Of a stretch of DNA of 64,000 nucleotides, positions 45,454-54,393 are shown piece after piece. Origin of the DNA: an uncultured Ruminococcus sp. (lineage in GTDB: Bacteria; Bacillota; Clostridia; Oscillospirales; Ruminococcaceae). Position numbers and translations under genes: made by a program. The DNA lies in the NCBI GenBank assembly GCA_902787365.1, contig CADAGC010000009.1, positions 1 through 64,000 of the forward strand. The letters run 5' to 3'. Below the pieces are notes generated by a model that worked only from the letters and a program-made list of their open reading frames with translations, did no database searches and had not been told where the DNA came from. Within the stretch, counting starts at the first letter, position 1. Each line of letters begins with the position of its first letter.

Positions 45454-45538
45454 CTGCCTGTACTCAATCGAGCAAGCTCGATTGAGTACGAGCCCGCAAG
45501 CCCTTTTTGAGGAGTAGGGCTTGACCCGAAAACCTTTT
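45431..45538 (-). repeat. ~290-nt structured interspersed repeat, partial copy 3
   Basis: Minus-strand copy of the first part of the element at 12478-12768. It includes AAGGTTTTCGGGTCAAGCCC and the palindrome at 45460-45489. The palindrome carries A-to-G and T-to-C changes at paired positions relative to the other copies. It lacks the ~23-nt GC-rich hairpin and the second half. It lies 23 nt after the lipoprotein gene's stop. Confidence 0.8.
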
Positions 45539-45561
45539 TGTGTTTGTGTTTTCCCCTACTC

Positions 45562-46236
45562 TTATTCCTTGCTTATATCTATCGGGTTCTCTACCCTCTC
45601 AACGCTATTCTTATCCTTTATCTCTATCTTATAAGCATATGTCTTTCCCTCACCGTCAACCTTTGCCTCGGTCGTCTCGGTGAAATAGAGCAGCTCATCG
45701 CCCTTAAAATAGTAGTCGGCATAAAACGCCGTGGCCTCGCCCTCTTCAAGCTCGGGCTTTATCTTATCAAGGTCATAGTCGTGGTGGATATGCGTAGTGT
45801 CGCCGTCCTCGGTCACGCTTGCTTCTTTCACAGATGCAGGCTGATAGATGATAAGCCCCATATCCGCCTGCGGGTGCTTGGCATCTTTCGAGTAGGCGGC
45901 GAAGTCATTATCGCCCCTGACCAGATGCGTCACCTTGCCGTTTTCCTCGGTGTAGCTCTCATAGCCGTTATTGAACTGCTTATAGCTCGACTTCTCGCTC
46001 TTACCCACGTAGGAGTATGAGAGCATACCCTTTTCGTCATATTTGAATATAAATTCCTGCTCGCACTCGCCTGTTTCGGTGTTGGTCATCACTACCCTTG
46101 CGCTGTCAAGCGAAGCGTAGGCCTCACGGGCTTTTTTTATCTTGTCACCGCCCTCAACATCAGGCGCTTCCATACAGCCAACAAAACAGAACAATATAGT
46201 GAGCAGAAGCAATATCAGTAAACCTTTTCTTTTCAT
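45562..46236 (-). CDS. Lipoprotein of unknown function
   Basis: 224 residues. The signal peptide has a lipobox FVGC (lipidated Cys21). The mature part looks like repeated beta strands that carry YxF/YxY patterns (EQEFIFKYDEKGMLSYSYVG, YADYYFKGDELLYF). That is reminiscent of LolA/LppX-type half-barrels, but I cannot assign it. No catalytic motif is seen. The ribosome binding site is weak (AAAGGAAACG). Confidence 0.75.
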   Translation of the reverse strand: MKRKGLLILLLLTILFCFVGCMEAPDVEGGDKIKKAREAYASLDSARVVMTNTETGECEQEFIFKYDEKGMLSYSYVGKSEKSSYKQFNNGYESYTEENGKVTHLVRGDNDFAAYSKDAKHPQADMGLIIYQPASVKEASVTEDGDTTHIHHDYDLDKIKPELEEGEATAFYADYYFKGDELLYFTETTEAKVDGEGKTYAYKIEIKDKNSVERVENPIDISKE

Positions 46237-46308
46237 ATCGTTTCCTTTAAATTATATATAAATCATTATCGTGCGAAAACGCATATCCGAAGGGGCTTGG
46301 GTGGCGCT

Positions 46309-46389
46309 GGTTTCAGCAAGCTGAAACCGAAAGCCCCCAAATCACCTCCCCGAAGGGGAGGTGCCTGCGAAGCAGGCGGAGGAGTTTCC
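46309..46389 (+). repeat. GGGGAGGTG/CGGAGG hairpin repeat, copy B
   Basis: Three hairpins in a row: GGTTTCAG-CAAG-CTGAAACC (46309-46328), CACCTCCCC-GAAG-GGGAGGTG (46343-46363) and GCCTGC-GAA-GCAGGC, followed by GGAGGAGTTTCC. It fills the gap between the lipoprotein and DUF4321 genes and may also act as their terminator. Confidence 0.6.
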
Positions 46390-46390
46390 G

Positions 46391-46654
46391 TTAATTCAGC
46401 CCCTTACACGTCTTGGCATAAACAATAAGCATTATCGGTATAGTGATAAGCTGAGCCACCGTGCAGTTGAGCATAAGGCCGAAGTTGAATCTGATTATGT
46501 AGAGGTTTATGTGAATATTCTCGACGCCCAACTCCTTGCCCCACGCAAGCCAGTCAACAACCGAGCCCTGCGCCAAATAGCTTATGAATGCGCCGAGCAC
46601 TATTCCCGCCGCAAAAAAGAATATGAATGCAAGTGTGCTTTTTAGTCCCTTCAT
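46391..46654 (-). CDS. DUF4321 family membrane protein
   Basis: 87 residues with two or three hydrophobic helices: MKGLKSTLAFIFFFAAGIVLGAF at the start is the typical family opening, then a helix near 50-80 with FNFGLMLNC. Function unknown. The ATG at 46654 has CAGGAGA upstream; an upstream in-frame ATG at 46675 lies before that site. It follows the S1-domain gene in the divIC neighbourhood. Confidence 0.7.
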   Translation of the reverse strand: MKGLKSTLAFIFFFAAGIVLGAFISYLAQGSVVDWLAWGKELGVENIHINLYIIRFNFGLMLNCTVAQLITIPIMLIVYAKTCKGLN

Positions 46655-46702
46655 TATAATATCTCCTGTCAACAAAAGCCGCCATGCACGGCGGCTTTAT
46701 AG

Positions 46703-47200
46703 TTATTTTCTTCTTGACGAGCCTCGTCTTTTGTTATCCATAACGTGCTTGAGGTCGGAGAATTTCTCCTCGCTCGTTGCCTTGAATTTTGAGAGCATAT
46801 CCTCAAAGTTTGCGTCGTCGCTTGTCTTGTTCACATACACAGGCGGCGGATTCTTTGCGTGATCCACAGGCTGAGTATGCTCGTAAGGGGTGCGCTCTTT
46901 TCTGAAGCCGCCCTGCTTTTTGTTGTCAAAGCGCTTCTCGCCCCCGAAGTCCTTTTTGGGCGGTGCAGGCAGCGCCTTCTTTATCGACAGGCTTATCTTG
47001 CCGTCATCACCCTTCGAGAGCACCTTGACCTTGACGGTCTGCCCCTCGTTTATGTGATCCTTTATCTCGCTGACAAAGGTGTTTGCCACCTCTGAGATAT
47101 GTACCATTCCCGTAGTGTTTTTGTCAAGCTCCACGAAAGCACCGAATTTTGTGATGCCTGTGACCTTGCCCTCGTAGATCTTTCCTACCTCAAGCTCCAT
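46703..47200 (-). CDS. S1-domain RNA-binding protein (YabR/YugI-like)
   Basis: 165 residues. One S1 OB-fold domain at about 1-72 (MELEVGKIYEGKVTGITKFG, GMVHISEVANTFV, KVKVLSKGDDGKISLSIK) is followed by a disordered basic/Pro/Asn-rich tail ending RRGSSRRK. Such proteins sit next to divIC in Firmicutes. The ATG at 47200 gives the family start; an ATG at 47227 is in frame but weaker. Probably ribosome- or RNA-associated; exact role unknown. Confidence 0.85.
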   Translation of the reverse strand: MELEVGKIYEGKVTGITKFGAFVELDKNTTGMVHISEVANTFVSEIKDHINEGQTVKVKVLSKGDDGKISLSIKKALPAPPKKDFGGEKRFDNKKQGGFRKERTPYEHTQPVDHAKNPPPVYVNKTSDDANFEDMLSKFKATSEEKFSDLKHVMDNKRRGSSRRK

Positions 47201-47269
47201 ATTCCTAATTTTTCCTTCCGTTTGCATATATATGCTAAAAGACTTAAAAGCAGCAACCCTGCTTTTGCC

Positions 47270-47584
47270 TTAATCGCCGCTGATTATAAAGAAGCGCTTT
47301 TCGTCGGGGTATGCATAGCCGAGCTTGCCTATGGCTATCTGCTCCATATACGCATCCTCATCATTTTCCGAGAGAAGCCTTGTATATTCATCGTTTTGCT
47401 GCTTGGCAACAGTTATCTTGTCGCTTAGCTCCTCTGTTTCCTTTTCAAGCTGGGCAATCTCGGTCTGCTGTGCCATTATCGTCCACAAAGCATAGCCCGT
47501 CAGGCAGATCATTGCAAAGACGCCCATTATCGTTATGAGCACGCTTTTTTTGCCCCTGCTGCGCTTTTTCGTTTTATCTGCCAC
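47270..47584 (-). CDS. divIC: Septum formation initiator DivIC/FtsB-like
   Basis: 104 residues from GTG 47584, with AAGGAGGTG correctly placed 6 nt before; the upstream open frame has no support. A cytoplasmic basic stretch (about 3-12) is followed by a membrane helix (about 14-36), a coiled coil (about 37-75) and a small C-terminal domain with YPDEKRFFI. It links early and late divisome proteins with FtsL. Located in the yabP-yabQ-divIC-S1 order known from Bacillus. Confidence 0.88.
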   Translation of the reverse strand: MADKTKKRSRGKKSVLITIMGVFAMICLTGYALWTIMAQQTEIAQLEKETEELSDKITVAKQQNDEYTRLLSENDEDAYMEQIAIGKLGYAYPDEKRFFIISGD

Positions 47585-47694
47585 TTCGCCCACCTCCTTG
47601 TTACAATTACTTACCATATCATTATACACCTAATCACGCCGATGTTTCAAGCGATTTTAGTGTGTTTTTTTTAAAACAACTAATTTTTGTATCT

Positions 47695-48090
47695 TTACAC
47701 AAATTTGCGCTTTATTTTTCGGGCAGTTTTAGCCAAAAATCCGCCTATTCTGCCGTGAATACGGCGGGTAAGGGCAACAAGCGGCCTGCCGATGACACGA
47801 AAAACAAGCCACGCCCCCAGCGCCATAGCAAATGCTATGAACCACCTCACCCCAAGCGAGAAGCCCTGACATATCAGAAAACAGCAAAACCCGCACAGCA
47901 GCCCGAAGAGCATATCCTCCAAAAACACCGCCCACTTAAAATGCGGCAGCAGCACCCTTGCCATACCGAGCAGCATATACACGCCGCCGAGCGCCGCCCC
48001 CACAATGAGAGACAGCAAAAACACCCGCAGTTCGCCGTCAGTTCCCAGCTGCATAGGCAGCATACCCGGGAAAGTGCGCAGCAGAATCAT
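47695..48090 (-). CDS. yabQ: Spore cortex biosynthesis protein YabQ-like
   Basis: 131 residues with about four predicted membrane helices (LRVFLLSLIVGAALGGVYML, WAVFLEDMLFGLLCGFCCFL) and a basic C-terminal tail. In Bacillus YabQ is a forespore outer-membrane protein needed for the spore cortex. Its start overlaps the yabP stop by ATGA. The identification rests on size, topology and synteny; sequence similarity is weak by eye. Confidence 0.8.
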   Translation of the reverse strand: MILLRTFPGMLPMQLGTDGELRVFLLSLIVGAALGGVYMLLGMARVLLPHFKWAVFLEDMLFGLLCGFCCFLICQGFSLGVRWFIAFAMALGAWLVFRVIGRPLVALTRRIHGRIGGFLAKTARKIKRKFV

Positions 48091-48338
48091 TTGAACAGCC
48101 GCCCCCTTATGCCGAGCCTGCGTGTGACCTTATCGCCGTATACAAGAGCTGCAATCTCTCCCTCAACAACAGCGTCGCCGCTTTCGACGCTTATTTCGTT
48201 CACGTGCAGAGAGTTTCCCTTGACGGTTAGCGTTCCGAGCTCGGTATAGAGTCTTATCTCGCAGTCATTAAAGCAGTCAACGTCCGTCACGCCGCTTATG
48301 TGCAGTTTTTTTCTGTCTTCAAGGATAATGGTCTGCAT
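48087..48338 (-). CDS. yabP: Sporulation protein YabP
   Basis: 83 residues from the ATG 48338 (MQTIILEDRKKLHISGVTDV), behind AGGAGGTTTATT. It shows the YabP/YqfC family pattern: DCFNDCEIRLYTELGTLTVK, then LHVNEISVESGDAVVEGEI. Bacillus YabP is made in the mother cell and localises to the spore coat. Coupled to yabQ. The presence of this pair argues that the ancestor sporulated. Confidence 0.87.
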   Translation of the reverse strand: MQTIILEDRKKLHISGVTDVDCFNDCEIRLYTELGTLTVKGNSLHVNEISVESGDAVVEGEIAALVYGDKVTRRLGIRGRLFK

Positions 48339-48386
48339 AATAAACCTCCTGTTGGTGGTATTTAGTCGGGGAACAAAAATCATAAA

Positions 48387-48682
48387 AAGGTTTTCGGGTC
48401 AAGCCCTTTTCCTCAAAAAGGGCTTGCAGGGACGGGGGCTGGCCCCAGCGGGGTCGTACTCAATCAAGCAAGCTTGATTGAGTACAGGCTGAGCCCCAAT
48501 CGCCGACAGGCGCAAGGGCGGCGAACAACTAACCAAGGTAGAACAACGCCTTGATATCAACAGCGCTGTGAAGAACGAATGGTTCGCCGCCCTTTGCCGC
48601 AAATGTTGAGGCGGCGCAGCCGCCGAGACCGCTTTGCGGCTGCCGCCGTCAGGCGGCAAGAGCCGAGCGCAGGCGAGGCGAT
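48387..48682 (+). repeat. ~290-nt structured interspersed repeat, copy 2
   Basis: Full-length second copy of the element at 12478-12768, largely identical and in the same orientation. It begins AAGGTTTTCGGGTCAAGCCC and ends CAGGCGAGGCGAT. It has the same palindrome (GTACTCAATCAAGC, AA, and its complement). It lies between the divergent yabP and htrA genes. Confidence 0.85.
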
Positions 48683-48686
48683 ACCA

Positions 48687-48713
48687 ACCTCCCCTAAGGG
48701 GAGCGGAGGGGTT
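48687..48713 (+). repeat. GGGGAG/CGGAGGGG repeat, copy D
   Basis: CCTCCCC-TAA-GGGGAG followed by CGGAGGGGTTCC. It has the framework of the other family members but lacks the central variable hairpin. It abuts the ~290-nt repeat copy 2. Confidence 0.5.
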
Positions 48714-48828
48714 CCGCTTGAAAGCGCAAGCCCCACAAATACCGTCTTATCTCTCCCCTACACAGTATATTCCCCGCCGCATTTAAAAATTCCACCATTT
48801 TCCTCGCATTTAAGGCATAAATTCACGG

Positions 48829-48863
48829 TGTTATCATACTGTTATCACATAAAAGGTTATAAT
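48829..48863 (+). promoter_or_regulatory. htrA promoter region with direct repeats
   Basis: TATAAT at 48858-48863 has no good -35 box. Instead, TGTTATCA occurs twice (48829-48836 and 48840-48847) with an 11-bp period, just upstream of the -10 element. This looks like an activator-dependent promoter. Confidence 0.45.
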
Positions 48864-48922
48864 ATTATATACAGGAAGAATATGATGCAGCCCACACGGG
48901 CATTTTTGGAGAAGGACTGTAA

Positions 48923-50437
48923 ATGGATAACTTTAACAATAACAACAACTACGGTTACAATACAAATCCCTTTGGCAGCGACCCACAGCAGGGCGGCTTT
49001 AACGGCAGCCCGCAGGGGCAGCAGGGGTATAATGGCGGCTTTTACCACTACAGCGGCGCACAGGGCAGCTACTATGACGGCAGGAACGAGGGCTACGGCA
49101 GGCCTGTATACGGCACGGGCGGCACTAACGAGTATTCCTACCACCCCACCGACCACGGCAAGAAAAAGAGCAGCATAATGCCCGCAGTTATCGCCGTAGC
49201 GTGCGTTTTTGTAATTGGCATTGGCTCTGTGGCAGGGTACAACCTCGTTGCGGGCGGTGCAAAGGACGACAGCTCGTCCATTACACAGAACGCCAAGCAG
49301 CAGCCCCCCACACCAAAGAGCAGCACCCCCGCATCTACTGTTGACAGGAATGACCTGCCGACGATACAGCAGCTTTCCACCCCCGAAGATGCGCTGACCA
49401 TACCTGAGATAGTCGAGCAGGTGTCTCCCTCGGTAGTGGGCATATACTGCACAAATCAGTCCTCGGCATCGTCGGGCACGGGCATAATCTTAAGCTCTGA
49501 CGGCTACATCATAACAAATGCACACGTTGTCAGCAAGAGCGCTGACGGCAGCGGCATAAGCGTAATGCTGCACGAGAGCTACGACAAAGACGACGACAGC
49601 AGCAGCGATACCGACATAACAAAAAAATTTATATCAGCAGAGCTGGTAGGGCGTGACACCCAGTCGGACATAGCTGTTCTTAAGATAGACAGAACTGACC
49701 TCAAAGCCGCAACTATGGGCACATCGAGCGAGCTGAAAGTCGGCGAAGCATCTATAGTTATCGGCAACCCGCTTGGCTTTGAGCTTAAAGGCTCGGTAAC
49801 GGCAGGCATAATCTCCGCCACCGACCGCACACTCACAGTCGAAGACAGAACTATGAAGCTGATACAGACTGACGCATCGATAAACAACGGCAACTCGGGC
49901 GGCCCGCTGATAAACGCCTACGGGCAGGTCGTGGGCATAACCTCTGTAAAGGTATCCTCCACCTACGGTGAGGGCTTAGGCTTTGCGATACCGATAGACG
50001 AGGCGCTTCCGATAGTTGATGACCTTATGAAATACGGCTACGTCACAGGCAGGCCTACAATGGGCATCTCGGGCAAGGACATTACCGAGATATACTCACA
50101 GTACTACCGTGTGCCCGAGGGGCATCTTGTGACCGACATGACAAGCGGCGGTCCTGCCGAGCAGGCGGGCTTACAGATAGGCGACATCATAGTCGGCATA
50201 AACGGCAACACCGTCAAGACCCGCTCGGAGATCAACGCCGAGGTAGAGAAATACAAAGCAGGCGACACGATAACCGTTGCATTCTACCGAAGCGACAAGA
50301 TAGAGAGCGTTGACCTTGTTCTTGGCGACGCCGCCGAGACAGGCAAGGGCGCCGACACCCAGTCAGACAACAACGACTACGACGAATACGACCCCTATGA
50401 AGAATTCCGCAGGTTTTACGGCGGATTCGGGTTCTGA
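48923..50437 (+). CDS. htrA: HtrA/DegP-like membrane serine protease
   Basis: Surface quality-control protease, 504 residues. The N-terminal cytoplasmic part (1-80) is unusually rich in Asn, Gly, Gln and Tyr. The membrane helix is at about 85-107. A Ser/Pro linker leads to a trypsin-like domain with triad His201 (TNAHVV), Asp249 (SDIAVLKI) and Ser325 (GNSGGP). One PDZ domain is at about 385-480, followed by an acidic tail. It stands alone with its own promoter and terminator. Confidence 0.93.
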   Translation: MDNFNNNNNYGYNTNPFGSDPQQGGFNGSPQGQQGYNGGFYHYSGAQGSYYDGRNEGYGRPVYGTGGTNEYSYHPTDHGKKKSSIMPAVIAVACVFVIGIGSVAGYNLVAGGAKDDSSSITQNAKQQPPTPKSSTPASTVDRNDLPTIQQLSTPEDALTIPEIVEQVSPSVVGIYCTNQSSASSGTGIILSSDGYIITNAHVVSKSADGSGISVMLHESYDKDDDSSSDTDITKKFISAELVGRDTQSDIAVLKIDRTDLKAATMGTSSELKVGEASIVIGNPLGFELKGSVTAGIISATDRTLTVEDRTMKLIQTDASINNGNSGGPLINAYGQVVGITSVKVSSTYGEGLGFAIPIDEALPIVDDLMKYGYVTGRPTMGISGKDITEIYSQYYRVPEGHLVTDMTSGGPAEQAGLQIGDIIVGINGNTVKTRSEINAEVEKYKAGDTITVAFYRSDKIESVDLVLGDAAETGKGADTQSDNNDYDEYDPYEEFRRFYGGFGF

Positions 50438-50484
50438 ATTATTAATGCTTTTTCCTAATTTTTCATATTCTTTTACTTCCGGTG

Positions 50485-50521
50485 AACTCCGTCACACTTG
50501 CGTGTGGCGGAGTTTGCTTTT
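50485..50521 (+). terminator. Terminator of htrA
   Basis: AACTCCGTCACAC pairs with GTGTGGCGGAGTT (one G-T wobble) around TTGC, followed by TGCTTTTT. Confidence 0.8.
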
Positions 50522-50593
50522 TGGGGTGAGGGGTAAGAAATAACACAGTTACAAAATAACCGCCGAGAGATTATGTTCTCCCAGCGGTTAAAT

Positions 50594-51055
50594 CTAATCT
50601 GTAAATCCACAAAAACTTGCAATTGCCATATCACCGCATTTAGGACAATATACAGTTTCTTCAGGATTGTCAATACCTGATAAGCAGTTCATTTCAGAAA
50701 GTGGAATATATACCATTCTTTTCTTACAGTCAGGACAGATGTGTTTATATTCGTAAATTACTTCATTTGCTTCCGGTGTATAATAACACCCATCATCTTT
50801 TGATGATTTGTATAGATCCATACAATGCCTGCTAACAATCTTATGACAGCCGGTACATTGATATAGCCGATACTCTGCATTTACAAGCAGCTCAGGATCA
50901 TTTTGAAGCAATTCTTTCCACTTATTGCCGTATCTTCCCGACTTTGCAAGTGCAGTATGATGTTTCTTAACTCTCGGATAAGCCATATTAACTCCATACA
51001 TATATTCATCATTGAAATAGCCACATTTACATTCCACCATTACCAGTCTTCCCAT
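50594..51055 (-). CDS. Zinc-ribbon protein of unknown function
   Basis: 153 residues with several cysteine pairs: CKC near residue 9, CTGC near 67, CPDC near 107 and CPKC near 140, consistent with two or more zinc ribbons. No catalytic motif and no membrane helix. The DNA is AT-rich compared with its neighbours, a sign of acquisition. GAAAGGAAG precedes the ATG. It is adjacent to a flavoprotein gene on the same strand with a 61-nt gap, but no shared function is apparent. Confidence 0.7.
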   Translation of the reverse strand: MGRLVMVECKCGYFNDEYMYGVNMAYPRVKKHHTALAKSGRYGNKWKELLQNDPELLVNAEYRLYQCTGCHKIVSRHCMDLYKSSKDDGCYYTPEANEVIYEYKHICPDCKKRMVYIPLSEMNCLSGIDNPEETVYCPKCGDMAIASFCGFTD

Positions 51056-51116
51056 TTTGCCACTTCCTTTCTATCAAATATGAAACTGTTGCAGACATAA
51101 CCGCCCCGGATCAAAT

Positions 51117-51809
51117 TCATTTCCAAGGGCGCGCGCTTTCAAGCCAGCCCTTTTCTTTCCAGTATTCGGCGTCTTTGGGTATGCCGCTTTCGCCCTTTTC
51201 GAGCATTCGCATTATCGCAAAGAAGCCCCTCGTCTTAAGCCCCGGCTTTACACGGCCGTGGGCTTTCTTTATCTTTGCGGCGATAGCTGATGTCGCCTTG
51301 TCAATCTTTGTGCGCTTTTTGCCGCTTATTTTCTCCCAGCTCTCGGCGGCTATGGCGATACCGAAGCTGTGTATCTTAGGCACGCCCCAGAAAAACAGGC
51401 TGTCGGCCATATCCTTGTTTGCCGATTTCACGCCCGCACCTGCGGCGGTGGATATGCACACGCCCTGCTTTTTAAACATTCTCTCGTCGGGTCTGTGAGA
51501 CATCCAGAGGTATGCGAGGTGGTCGAGGAAAGCTTTCATAGCGCCCGTTGCGTGGTAGCAGTAGACGGGGCTTGCGAGTATTATCACATCTGCCTCCAAA
51601 ATGGCGTTCACTATGGGTGCAAGGCTATCGTGGTGGGGGCAGTTTTCCTCGCCCTTGATGATGCAGGAGGTACACCCCGTGCAGAACTCGCCGAAATCCC
51701 TCGGCAGAAAGAATTCTCTGACCTCGCCGCCTATCTTATCGGCAAGCATATGGGCTGTATTATAAGTTGAGCCTTTGTGGCTCTGACCGTGGATAATTAG
51801 GGTTTTCAT
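51117..51809 (-). CDS. Flavodoxin-like NAD(P)H-dependent oxidoreductase
   Basis: 230 residues, flavodoxin fold. The N-terminal IIHGQSHKGSTYN phosphate loop (4-16) binds FMN. A cysteine cluster CTGCTSC with Cys57 (43-57) resembles iron-sulfur flavoproteins. ASPVYCYHATGAMKAFLDH (about 80-98) is the family FMN-contact segment. The C-terminal part (from about 165) is a longer basic extension than usual. Likely an NAD(P)H-linked reductase of unknown substrate. Confidence 0.82.
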   Translation of the reverse strand: MKTLIIHGQSHKGSTYNTAHMLADKIGGEVREFFLPRDFGEFCTGCTSCIIKGEENCPHHDSLAPIVNAILEADVIILASPVYCYHATGAMKAFLDHLAYLWMSHRPDERMFKKQGVCISTAAGAGVKSANKDMADSLFFWGVPKIHSFGIAIAAESWEKISGKKRTKIDKATSAIAAKIKKAHGRVKPGLKTRGFFAIMRMLEKGESGIPKDAEYWKEKGWLESARPWK

Positions 51810-51877
51810 TTGGGTTTCCTCCTCTTTTTCAGGTGACCTGTTACCTAATTATATCACGCCGCCGCTTTCCTGTCAAC

Positions 51878-51907
51878 AAAAAAGCACCCCCGATTTGGGA
51901 GTGCTTT
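51878..51907 (-). terminator. Terminator of guaB
   Basis: On the minus strand, AAGCACTCCC and GGGGGTGCTT form a stem with an AAATC loop, followed by TTTTTG. It lies just past the guaB stop. Confidence 0.85.
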
Positions 51908-51919
51908 GAATAGCATATA

Positions 51920-53428
<1,509 letters not shown>

Positions 53429-53453
53429 TCATTATTCGTCTTTATAAATAAAT

Positions 53454-53482
53454 AATATACACTTTTTTGTGTGATTTGTCAA
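53454..53482 (-). promoter_or_regulatory. Sigma-A promoter of guaB
   Basis: On the minus strand: exact TTGACA, 17-nt spacer, TATATT, about 60 nt upstream of the start codon. No PurR or guanine-riboswitch pattern is obvious in the short leader. Confidence 0.75.
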
Positions 53483-53540
53483 TACGACTAATAAGAAGGG
53501 TTTGTTAATTTTCCTTAAACTGAAACACAAAGATACAAAC

Positions 53541-53570
53541 AAGAGGCAAGAACCAAAATTCTCACCTCTT
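53541..53570 (-). terminator. Probable terminator after the DUF4261 gene
   Basis: On the minus strand, AAGAGGTGAGAA pairs with TTCTTGCCTCTT (two G-T wobbles), with TTTTGG as loop. The tail GTTTGTATCTTTG is only moderately U-rich. Confidence 0.5.
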
Positions 53571-53581
53571 ATCTCTTACAT

Positions 53582-54364
53582 TTAACCGGGCATAAAGCCT
53601 ATCTTGATAGTTTCAACAGGCATAGCAACGCCTGCGCTCTTGGAAATGGGAAGCTTCTGCTCCTCGGTGAAGCCGATAGTCTCACCGGGGGTGAGTGTTG
53701 CGTCCTCCAATATAACATACTCAGCGATCGAGAGCATAAAGCCGTAAAGCTCGCCGGGCTGTGCGAGAGAGTTTGTTACCTCTATCTCGTCCTTGCCGAA
53801 GAACTGCATACCTGTAGTGTAGGCGTTCATCTTGCCCTCGGAAAGATACATACCCACGTGTATAGCAATAGGTGTGGGGAACTCGCCGTGCTTCATAGCC
53901 TCGGCTATATTTATATAGAACTCATTCTGATACACCGTGGGGTATTTATAGATGCCTATGGTGTTCTTAAGGCGCAGCATAGATGCGGCCACCTTTGCAA
54001 AAAGCTCGGCCTGCTCTATAGGCGTGCCGTTTTTGGAAATAATGGCTATCATACAATGTGCCTTATGCTTTGCCACCTCTTCAGATGCGTTTTTCCACAT
54101 AACGCTGTTTCTGGCGTTGTTCTCTGCCTCGTTATCGGGCACGGGGTTAGGCATCAGCGAGCAGGCCACCAGCATATCGTTTATGCGGTAGACCACCGAG
54201 CCGTCCTTGACCTCATCGTTTGACACATCAAGGTGCCACTCGTCAGTCAGCGCCTTACGAAAGCGTGGCCAGTCGAGGTTTGCATCTTCAAGCAGCACAA
54301 AGCCCAGCTGATTATTCACTATCTTTGTCTGCTCCTCCTGTTTTGAGATCTGTTTTTCTTCCAT
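53582..54364 (-). CDS. DUF4261 family protein
   Basis: 260 residues, soluble. It begins with a charged tail (1-18), then GFVLLEDANLDWPRFRKAL, and ends ETIKIGFMPG, which fits the DUF4261 family. The biochemical function is not known. It starts 30 nt after the dockerin gene's stop with no terminator between, so the two may be cotranscribed. CGGAGGCAG precedes the ATG. Confidence 0.68.
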   Translation of the reverse strand: MEEKQISKQEEQTKIVNNQLGFVLLEDANLDWPRFRKALTDEWHLDVSNDEVKDGSVVYRINDMLVACSLMPNPVPDNEAENNARNSVMWKNASEEVAKHKAHCMIAIISKNGTPIEQAELFAKVAASMLRLKNTIGIYKYPTVYQNEFYINIAEAMKHGEFPTPIAIHVGMYLSEGKMNAYTTGMQFFGKDEIEVTNSLAQPGELYGFMLSIAEYVILEDATLTPGETIGFTEEQKLPISKSAGVAMPVETIKIGFMPG

Positions 54365-54393
54365 TTTTACTGCCTCCGTTATTTTTTATTTGT

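Noticed and set aside
48579..49178. 199-codon plus-strand frame starting in the repeat and running into htrA
   Set aside because: It is out of frame with the clear HtrA protein, has low-complexity Thr/Ala-rich content and no ribosome binding site.
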